DNA of 64,000 bases from Scenedesmus sp. ARA3 (lineage: Eukaryota > Chlorophyta > Chlorophyceae > Sphaeropleales > Scenedesmaceae), in assembly GCA_004335835.1 (NCBI GenBank), contig RWJK01001375.1, forward strand, positions 62,001 to 126,000. The letters run 5' to 3'. The notes below the pieces were generated by a model that was not told the origin of the DNA, did no database searches, and saw nothing but the letters and a program-made list of their open reading frames with translations. Positions 55,161 to 64,000 of the stretch are shown here, in pieces. Within the stretch, counting starts at the first letter, position 1. The number at the start of each line of letters is the position of its first letter. Made by a program: the position numbers and the translations under genes.

Positions 55161-58100
55161 TCACACCACCTTGTGCTGCTTCCAGTGGCTCTCAAAGCAC
55201 ACCTTGCTGCAGTAGGCAGCGCCGCACCTGGGGCAGGCAACAGCTGCTGCTGCTGCTGCCTCACTGACCTTGTCCAGGCAGCAGCAGGCGTGGCTGCTGC
55301 AGCACAGCCGCTGCGGCAGCGCAGCAACCAGCGCCTCTCCAAGCTCCTGCATGGTGTTGCAAACAGCAGTGCGCTTGCATTGCCTAGCATGCCAAGCGCA
55401 TCCTCGAAATCATCCCACACATTAATAGAGGCACGCGGGTCCTGCTGCCCAACTAAACCGTCCAGTAGCAGGTTAGCCATGACCGCAGTGGCTGTTGCTG
55501 CCTTGCAAGTCCTTGCAGGTCCTGCAAGCGTCAAGCGACAAACTGCGCTAGCTCACCCACCGATGCACCAACTACCACTGGGCGCTTGTTGTCTGGCCTC
55601 TTACTAAAGCGCACCTGTACGTTGGAAGCAACTTCAACTGCTAGCCACTGATTGACTGCACGCCAGCAGGCGCCCTCCCCGCTCACAACAGCGCTCTGCT
55701 CAACTGCTGCCTTGAGCGCACTCCAGCGCTGCAAGCTGCATTGCAGTGCAGCTGCACGCCGCAGCAGCTTGCCGATCACCTGCATAAGTAAAAGGCATAT
55801 ATGGGAGAGAATAGTCACATGTGGGTCCTGGCACCATCTTTATGTTATGGGCCATAGGGTGAACTCATGGTCTGAGACCAGAAAGTAAGAGAGTGAGCAA
55901 GGGGGGGNNNNNNNNNNNNNNNNNNNNNNNNNNNNNNNNNNNNNNNNNNNNNNNNNNNNNNNNNNNNNNNNNNNNNNNNNNNNNNNNNNNNNNNNNNNNN
56001 NNNNNNNNNNNGCCGTTGCCCCAAAAAGTCGCGTGTATAGGCCTGTTACTTGATTTTTCGCTATCATATAGCTGCAACGACACGTTTTTACGGCCTGAGC
56101 TGTGTTCACACATGTTTCAGGGACCATTCTGCCGCTCTGATCTGGCCCAAAAAACTTGCTGTTGCTGGGGTTCGACGTGAGGTCAGTCCATTGCCATGGC
56201 TGGCCAGCTGCTCCACATGTCTGTGATTGTTTACTGGTAACATTTACGTGTGGAAATGATAGAACATGATGTAAGCTTTCAAAGGAGCTTGCTCTGCCTT
56301 CCATCAAGCTCCTAACCAAAAAGTTAAAAAACTTTGAGACAAAAAGTGACCAGCCCCCCAGACACCCCCCCACCCCACCCTTCCAAAATGTACCTCAGAT
56401 TCCCCTCAACAAATGACAGTAGTTATTTTCAATAACATATAACATATCCTGAAGTTCCCAGGAGGAAAGGAATGATGGTGCTGTCAGGGGATGGAGTGCC
56501 CCCCCTTGGAGTGAGCACCAAAACACGATGCAACCTCTGACAGCACGGCAGACTGCGGAGATGCGTGTGTCAGCAACCATGTGTAAATGAACCAACCCAG
56601 CAACTCCCAGGCATACAGTAAAGAAAGAACACGACTCCACCACGGCAGATGTGCACTGCAGCGACTGACCGGGCGGCAGTGGCTCGACTGCATGCGTGTG
56701 GTGGCACAGCCGTCACATGTACGTGTGTATCTGTCAACCCAACCCACCGTGGCATACGCCGCATCACTGACGCCTGGCAAGAACAAGGTCTGCAGCTGCT
56801 CCTTTAGCTGGTCAGTGATGCTGCTCCACATCTTCTGCGCGTGGTCAGCATTTGGGCTGCTGTTTGGAAGCCCTTACATGGCAGCAGCGCCAGCAGCTGT
56901 GCCAGCAGCAGCAAGATGCGGCCAGCCACATGCAGCCACGGAGCTGCACCAGGGCCCAGCTGCAACGCCAGGCTGCTGCTGCTGAGGCGATGCTGCACTG
57001 GTGTGGTGTCAGCTGGCATTGCCAAGAATCTTAGACTGCTAAGCAGTGCGGCCAGCAGCTCGCTGCAAGACTTGATTCCAGTCCATAGGTGGCTGAGGCC
57101 CTGCTCATCCTGCACATACACTTCCTCGGCCGCTGAGCTAGTTGCGCTGTAGCACTTGCAGCTAGTGGTCAGTAAGCCATGCAGGCGCGGCGCCAGCTGC
57201 AGCAGGCCAGTGGCGGCTGCTGCAGCACGCAGCTTGCCCGACTTCGCTGCATGCACAAAGGCATCTATGCCAACGATGGTTGTGCAGAGTAGCGCGTATT
57301 TTGCGGCGCTTTCTGCCCCCTGCTGGTAGCGCTCGTCAGCCAACCTAGCATCTGTCACGTACCCGGCGGGAATGAGCTGCTTGACCTTGGCGCGCATTGC
57401 TGTCTCCAGCTGTGCTGTGGCTGTAACAGGCAGGTCAAACAGCACATCTGCCACCTGTGCAGGATTCGAGGCTGCAATCAAATTGCAAGTGCATGCCAGC
57501 ACAGCAACAACAAGAAAAGTTAGGCAAAGCGGGAAAGAACAGACAAGCTGACTACTGTGCAGCACCAAGCCTGGACTGCTGACTCGCTCTGCAGAAACAT
57601 GTCAGGCACGCCGCAGCGTGCCGTGAAAGTGTTGCACCTTTTTCGCAGTGGATTCATGAGTATTGGCAGCTTATGTAGCAACTTGGGATTTGCCGGGTGT
57701 TTCATCAGCTGCTGCCCTGTCAAGCAAGGAACACGCTGCTGCTGCTGCTGCTGAGCGTGCCTCACCATCAAAGAGCCCATCCAGCAAGCGATGGGATGTG
57801 AATGTCACCAGCGCCACTCGGTTCTGCACGACGTTGTGGGCTGCTGGCAGCCGCGCTGCCTCCACTGCGCTGCCATCCAGCAGATGCTGCACTGCCGGCA
57901 GCAGCAGCGGCACCAGCGGCTGCAGCAGCATCCTGCCGGGGTACCGCTGCCCGCTGCTGCACGCCACTGCCATGGCTGCAGGCAGACCCTCAGTTGCTGA
58001 TGCTCTATATGCACGCTCTGCATGCCGCCTGTTGATTTGGATTGTGTCCATCAACGCCAGTCCCCTCGTCATCAGATGCAGGCTAGGGGACAGCACTAAC

Positions 58101-59085
58101 AGCTCCAATGTCAGCAGCATTTACGATGCATACAGCTGCGGGGGGTACATACCCAGCTTGCGCTGCTGCCACTGCTTGCTGTGCCGCTCGCGCAACACAT
58201 TGTACTGTGCTGCAATGATGCTGCGAGCCCCTTCTGCTGAACTTGACCCGAGCGGGTTGCTTCCTAGATCTGAATCTGGATCTGCCAGGCATGCTTCGCT
58301 CAGGCCAACTGACACGAGCGCTGCCTGGTGGAACGGCGGCACGCGCAAACCCTGGTGCTGCTGCTGCTGCCGCTGCTGTAGCCGCCGCTGCTGCCGGGTC
58401 AGTGTCTGGAGCGCTGCTGCGCCATCGCTGCTGCTGTCGCTCCAGAAGTCAGCTGGGAGCGGCACTGGTGACTGTCCCCTGGCTTGCTTGTGCGCCGAGT
58501 ATGCTACAAGCGCCATGACTGTTACAAGCAGCAGCAGCAAGTCATCAGAGGCCAGCAGCGCCGCTGCTGCAGGGTCTGCTCTCAGCCCTGCATCAATTGT
58601 GTGGGAGAACACCACTGCCATCCAGGCCGTTAGCTTAATGGCAGCGTTCTGTGCAGCCAGCAGTGACCTGCTCATGCTGCTGCTGCTGCTGCTGCCCCAA
58701 GCCTGATTGCTGTCACTGCAACTGCTGCTGCCAGTGCTACTGCGAACCGCATCAGCACCAGAGTTGCTGCTGCTGCTGCTGCTGCTTGCGCCCGAACTCA
58801 CAGTCTCTGCAGGTGCCAACCGCAGGCTGCTTGAAAACGCTGCTGAGAGCTCGGCTGGTTGCCGCTGCTGCAGACGTGCGCTGCAGATGCGTAATACTGT
58901 TACTGCTAGCGCTGCCGCTGGCTGCAAGTCAGGCAGTGTTGAAGGCGGAGCACCATCAGGGCGCATATATACCTAGCCAGTTGAAGCACAGCCGCTGCAC
59001 TAGGTGCAGCAGTACTTGTGCCGCTTCCTTCGCATAAGTGCTGCTGCAGCGCTTGTCAAGCATGCGTGCACCGAGCTCGCTAGTA

Positions 59086-59139
<54 letters not shown>

Positions 59140-59964
59140 AAGGCTGCATCCAGTGCAGTGCATGCTGCTCCCAAGGCAGCAAACAAATCAGTGTCAGTGG
59201 AGCCGACGCTGCCAGCAGCCAGCTTTGTTAGCCCGGCGGCCTTGCTTGGTGCTGCAAGCACATACGATGCGCAGCATAACTGCAGTGCTGCACAGAGCTG
59301 CAGCAGAGCACCCAACGGACCCTGCAGCTGCTCGCTCGCAGCCCCAAGCCGCAGCCGGCGCCCATGCTGTGCTGCTTCTGGTAGCAATAAGGGCAGCTGC
59401 TGCTGCACGCTTCCGCTCCTGTCTGCCATGTGCCTGTGATGAGCAGTGAAGCGCCAACAACATGGGTCGCACTCGTGAATGGACATTATGCAGGGCCCCA
59501 AGCTGCACGTGTGCTTGTGGGAAACAGGTGGCAGCAGTGTAGCAGTGCTGCTTGCAAGCACCTGAAGTTTGCGGGACAGGACGCAACTTGACGTGTACAA
59601 CATACATGTACGTGATTGTACGCTGCTAAGGGCAGCCATGACAGCAACACTCTGAAGTGAATTATCCTGACTTTGAAGTTCACGCAGCAGTAGTGCCCAA
59701 GCAGATGTGGCCAGCTTACCAGAGCTGCACTGCTGCGGCCTCTGCCAGGGCATCAATCAAGCCGGTCTTTTCAAAGTCTGCCTGAAATTGACGAGCAGCT
59801 GCTGTTGTCTGGTGCTCCTGGCCTGTGTGCTGCAGGCATGAGCGATACAGCACAAGCACCTGCGCTTGCGTTGCGCTGTCTTCCAGCTTATTTGTAGAGT
59901 TCGGAGTGGAGACGCGGTATAGCAGGCTCTTGACCTGTAATGTGGCCCATGCTGCGAATGCCAT
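55161..59964 (-). CDS. MYND zinc-finger protein with long helical N-terminal region (model incomplete)
   Basis: Minus-strand exons: 59964-59720, 59433-58973, 58917-58153, 58095-57766, 57471-56878, about 56834-56748, 55779-55561 and 55346-55161. It starts MAFAAWATLQVKSLLYRV. The body is Ala/Leu-rich helical sequence with poly-Q and poly-S inserts (for example LLQLCAALQLCCASYVLAA and LPTGL-free helices such as ITDQLKEQLQTLFLPGVSDA). The C-terminus is a MYND-type finger: CCSSHAC near the start, then CPRCGAAYCSKVCFESHWKQ and HK. MYND fingers mediate protein binding; many chlorophytes have families of helical-MYND proteins, and function here is unknown. The junction between the 56878 and 56834 exons is out of phase and only ~43 nt wide. 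The next intron contains an assembly gap, so one boundary is wrong or the sequence has an error there. Confidence 0.6.
55804..55839 (-). repeat. Dispersed 36-bp motif, copy 2 (inverted)
   Basis: The reverse complement reads agatggtgccaggacccaca, then tgtgactattctctcc, nearly identical to copies at 46200 and 61802. It lies in a MYND-gene intron about 70 bp from the assembly gap, so the gap may be a collapsed repeat. Confidence 0.75.
55908..56011. other. Assembly gap (104 N)
   Basis: A run of N preceded by a G homopolymer, inside the sixth intron of the MYND gene. A single further N is at 60656. Confidence 1.
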
Positions 59965-61345
59965 GCGACCAGCCGAGTGGGTGTGACAAGACAGTTTCGG
60001 ACACCCCAGGTCGCAGGTTCAACAGTATTGAACAAGGTTAGTTACTGCAGGTGTAACTTGGATTTTCAATTATCAAACCTTCAAACAGGCTAGGGGCCGT
60101 CAACAGATGGGCAGGGGGCTGGTGTGCTGGTGTCACCAGTTGCTTGTCATTTTGTTCAAATTGCGAGAATCTCCAAATTCCAATATGTGCTGTTCACTGC
60201 ATTGCACAATATTCGATGACATCGATAGGCAGAGGTGGTGCCCATGGAGTCATCGCGCAATCAAGTCCTCAACAAACAAACAACCATGTTCCAGCCATGG
60301 ATCAGGCCACATGCAACACCTGTCCTGCAAACCCCAGGACAGATGACAAAGGGCACATCAATGTCACCTGTCTGAGAATCTGAAAACGTATGCTTGTCCT
60401 TCACTTTGAGCAGACCAGGCCACGCGCTGAACCCTGCAGATGCGCTGCATCTCCTGCCAGCTGGCAGCTGCCCCTGCAGGGGCCTGCTAGGAGTCAAGCT
60501 GCAGTCAGGTTAGTTACACAAAAGCCTTGGCCACCCCACAAGGGCTTCCTATCTGCTGGAATCGTTCTCTACCCTTTGCGCCTGCGTGAACAGACCACTG
60601 CACGTTTTAATACCACAGACGCGTCACAATCGAAGCCACAACGCGACATAACAGGNAGGGGTCACAGGTGGTCCCGCCATTGGACCCCTAACGACCCTGC
60701 CCTGCAACCTTCTCTGTGCCTACAGGTGAGAACTTTGCATGATGCTATGGCGCCGGGCAGCCGGGCCTACATGAACAGCCCCACTTGGAGTGCCAGGAGA
60801 CTTTGGCGGGGGTCTTCTGGCTCGGCATTGCTTGAAGGTACGTACCTTCACCGGTGCGCAGCTGTGCATGACCAGCGTACTTCGGTATCCTGGTTTTGTC
60901 TAGAATTTGTCATTTTATAACGAATGGGCACAGTCCATCAGGGCCAAGCTCACTCTCACTTGATTATTTGCAGTGCTACTTTGCAGATCTCCTCCGCTTG
61001 CTGCTCCAGTGCTGTGCAGGGCCAATGGCGTTGCTGAAGTAATAACACGATGAAAAAACCATCAGGTGCGCGGCCACACGTGTGGCAACAACTTGGCAAC
61101 TGTCCAAGGGCTGAGCTCAAGGCCGTGCTCACACCCTTAATCAATGTGCCTGGCAGTCTGCCTGCAGCCTGGCTGCCCACCAGCTGCAGCTCACCACCAC
61201 CTACCCTACGTCACGTCACAGTATGATACCAGCCTGTCCAAACCATGCATAGCGTACTCAGCAGGCACGTATATGCATGCGCATGCACGGCTAGCCTAAC
61301 CAGCCGTGCCCTAGCAGCACGGGCTTGGAGGTCGCAATCATGATG
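59965..61345. other. Intergenic region between the MYND and papain-like protease genes
   Basis: About 1.4 kb between the MYND start codon (59964, minus) and the protease stop (61346, minus). It should contain the MYND promoter and the 3' UTR of the protease. One undetermined base is at 60656. No exon or RNA gene is seen. Confidence 0.5.
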
Positions 61346-63906
61346 TCAGGGCTTTGTCGAGTTGCCAGCTGGCTTCTTTGGGCACACCTTAGGGCCTCGC
61401 GTCAGCTTCTCCTTGCACTGCGCAGATTGTGCATCAGCTGTCTGCGCGCCCACGCACCTGCCCGAGGCTACACACCATACACACTGCGGCGTTTCCCCGC
61501 CATACATCAGGCAGCCGTCGCACGTGCTCAAGTCTCTGCAGCCAGCCCAAGAGTTGAAGGCTGCTGCATCTCCTGACAAGGGGCACTCTTTGGGGCCTTG
61601 CCCGTACCAGGAGTTGCACTGCTGGTTGGCGTGCTGGCACTCCACCAAGTCTGTGTTGGCGGCTGCGTACCAAGCACACAAGACAGCCGGCAGGGCAGGC
61701 ACGGCTGTGTAAGTCTGTCAGGCAGCTCTACATTATTACCAACTGTGCATGCATATGACATCATTGATATTGAAATCAACCTGTGTGGCTCATACCATCT
61801 GAGATGGTGCCAGGACCCACATGTAACTATCCTCTCTCTCAATGCACAGCAATTGTGATTGATCGCGACGGTGATCACAGTGCACAGTGCAATATCTGCA
61901 TGAGCAGCATGCATAGCGACAGTCATGCACAGCACTGCCTTTTACTGAACAGAATGCTGAAAGCAGTGTGCAGCTGCTTTTACAGGACACATCGCAGCGG
62001 TGTGTGACAGTAGGAGTTTACTCATGGTAATTGCACAACACATGTCAGCGGTGTGTGTGTTGTGGGAGCTGCTCACCATCTAGGCACCACTTGCACTGGT
62101 AGGTAAATCTCAGGCACTCCCTGCAATTGCCCAGGCTGGCGCAGCGCACATCTGACTTGAGCTTCTGACCTCCAGGTTCCCCACCACTCAGCAGTTCCAG
62201 GTCCTTGACACGGTCAATGGGGCACTTGCTGATGTCCATAACCTCGCGCGAGCACACCTTGTTCTTGGTGGACAGGCAGGCGGGCTTGCTATTCTTAAGG
62301 CCACCCTCGAAGCACCAGGTGCAGCCAGGGACCTCCTTGCACGCGTAGCAGGTTTTGAAAGCATCACACTGCTCATCTGCGGCAGCAGCAGTAGCAGAGC
62401 ACCCCTGTATGAAGTACCAGCACTGGCTCAAGACCATCAGGCGCTTCCGCAACATTCTTCTTGCATGTTGATAAGGCTTAGAGCTTGACATGCACCATCA
62501 TCCATCTGTCTGTGCACGCGAACCGCACAACTGGCCCCCACCCCGCGCGCCAGCATCCTTGACCTCCTGTATCAGCAAAGCAAACAACGCATTCACATCC
62601 ATGCTGATGCTGTGTCACACAGCAAATTGCTGCGTCGATCCCCTTACCGGTCATGATGCCGCACACCAGCAGCTGCTGGCCTGTTGGCAGGTAGCTGCCA
62701 AGCTGAGAGATGCGATCTGCGTTGCGCAGCAGAAGCTCCTCCACTCGCAACTCAAGCCTGTCTGCAACCTTGGATACATAATCTCCGGGCTGCACCTGCA
62801 GCAGTGTGTGCATGCGTGTCGTGGCAGGTTGAAAGTTGTGCAAGATCGACTTGCAGGTATCTTGGAGGCTCGACAGCAATCGGCTCTGTTGAGTCAGTGC
62901 TGCCGACAGCTGAATGTGATTGTGTTAGCAGTATTTTAATTGCTTGCATAATGATGGCGGCCTACACGGCTGGAGCAGCAACCTAGTTTGCATGCTGCAT
63001 CCACAGTGCAGGTCTCACCGTGTACCAGAAGCAGCCTCTGCCCAGCTTTTTGTCTTGCACCAGTGGCAGTGTGAGCTTGACAGCGTTTTCAGGCACGAAC
63101 ATGATGCCATATGTGAAGGCGGGGTCGCCTACACCCAGTTGGTTGTACTTGACCTGCAAGTACGTTGCAATTGCTGATCCTGTCCAGTGTTCCCAAAATA
63201 AGACTTTGCTCAGCTTGTGTTTGACTACAAATTGGGACGTGTACTCAAAGTGACACAGCACAATAGCAAGGAGACTCGCCACGCGTCGACGCAAGACATG
63301 ACTGTGGCGGCACCAGCTGGCATCAAGGCTCAGGACCACGTAGCAAGACACACGGATCCCAAATTACTCCAGGAAAGCGTGGATGTCTGTTGCATACCAG
63401 CATTCATCATGTTCGAGTGTCCAGTTGTTCATGTGGCACGTGCCACAACATACACACGAAAGATATACCCCTTTTACAGTGGGATGCTGTCATACGTGCC
63501 TATCCTTGGCTAGGGGACCAGCACTGTGCTGAGCTGCATGGCTAGATATACCTTGCTGTTCAAGAACGTCATAATCCAGCCCAGTGGGCTGCCAGTTGGT
63601 TTGCTTGCATACTTCTATGTACTATAACAGCCTAGATGGTGCACTCACTCTCGCGTAGCCTCCATCGGCCCACTGTGGCCCCCAAGAGCTCCAGATAATC
63701 CAGCACTCGCGCACATTGTCATAGCCAGCAATAACAACAGCATGATTGACCGCTGCTCCTGCAGCTGTATCCAACTCGTTGCTGGCCTTTGCGTTATCAT
63801 ACACAGCTTTGCGGTTGGCCGGCACCTCAAACCACTGCTTGAAGCCAGCTGGCAGCGTCATGCGAGTCACTACTGACGCGCCGTGTTGACGGATATGACG
63901 CTGGAT
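61346..63906 (-). CDS. Papain-like (C1A) protease fused to LysM and PSI-like Cys-rich modules (5' partial)
   Basis: Minus-strand exons 63906-63649, 63153-63019, 62885-62648, 62376-62077 and 61662-61346; 1,248 nt (415 residues plus stop) here. The 5' exons, including the catalytic Cys, lie beyond the right edge. The C-terminal half of a C1A peptidase is clear: NHAVVIAGYD with the catalytic His, then WIIWSSWGPQWADGGYAR where the usual Asn of NSWG is Ser. A LysM domain follows (VQPGDYVSKVADRLELRVEE ... LGSYLPTGQQLLVCGI), which would bind GlcNAc polymers or cell-wall glycans. Then come PSI-like cysteine clusters (CDAFKTCYACKEVPGCTWC, CASLGNCRECLRFTYQCKWC, CRDLSTCDGCLMYGGETPQC), ending KKPAGNSTKP. 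Location is probably vacuolar or extracellular/cell wall; the signal peptide is out of view. Confidence 0.82.
61802..61837 (+). repeat. Dispersed 36-bp motif, copy 3
   Basis: Identical over 36 bp to the motif at 46200-46235. It lies in the last intron of the protease gene. All three copies are intronic or non-coding. Confidence 0.8.
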
Positions 63907-64000
63907 CTGCAGGTGGGGCAGCAGCAAGGGGCAGCAAGAGGAGATAAATGCAAAGTCAAATGTTGTAAGACTGACAACTGGCGAGCTGCGCAGCAGGAAT

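Noticed and set aside
60384..60920. 176-codon plus-strand frame crossing the single N at 60656
   Set aside because: Depends on an undetermined base and has no recognisable domain or biased composition.

Overview
The window is nuclear DNA of a chlorophyte green alga, probably core Chlorophyceae (Sphaeropleales- or Volvocales-like). The grounds are small spliced exons with GT-AG introns, long (GCA)n/(CAG)n tracts coding poly-Q/A/S, an OPR-RAP organelle RNA factor, a ciliary STPGR protein and algal EMC4/EBP2 homologues. There are no prokaryotic operons, tRNAs, rRNAs or CRISPR arrays. Intron-exon models were built by hand from reading frame, phase and splice sites. In every full model except the MYND gene the exon lengths sum to a multiple of three.

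Layout. 1-164: tail of a gene entering from the left (+). 2206-4183 (+): secreted V8/trypsin-like serine protease. 5278-8557 (-): STPGR-repeat ciliary protein, whose C-terminal exon has two decayed copies just downstream. 10909-14001 (+): DNAJC17-type J-domain/RRM splicing factor. 14527-20462 (+): auxin-efflux-carrier-family transporter with a very long loop. 23129-27685 (+): OPR-RAP protein. 28106-35606 (+): DCAF8/WDR42-like WD40 protein of about 2,158 residues with a giant low-complexity insertion. 36008-43858 (+): tandem triplication of an F-box-like/LPX-type leucine-rich-repeat gene; the first copy is intact and the other two carry in-frame stops. A copied fragment of the DCAF gene tail lies between the first and second copies. 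45968-48380 (-): EMC4. 48987-51721 (+), divergent from EMC4: nucleolar EBP2. 52734-54103 (+): small conserved-looking unknown. 55161-59964 (-): MYND-finger protein interrupted by an assembly gap. 61346-63906 (-), entering from the right: papain-like protease fused to LysM and PSI-like cysteine-rich modules.

The genes are mostly unrelated housekeeping functions (splicing, ribosome biogenesis, ER membrane insertion, organelle RNA, ubiquitin ligase adaptors, cilium), so no pathway cluster is claimed. The strongest structural signal is a recurrent pattern. At five exon ends in four genes, a segment spanning the 3' end of a coding exon plus its 5' splice site is tandemly duplicated into the following intron, with periods of about 106-236 nt. 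EMC4 also has duplicated acceptor-side segments and a duplicated 36-nt microexon. Together with the STPGR tail copies and the LRR triplication, this points to a genome where short tandem duplications around exon boundaries are common and may feed intron growth or alternative exons.
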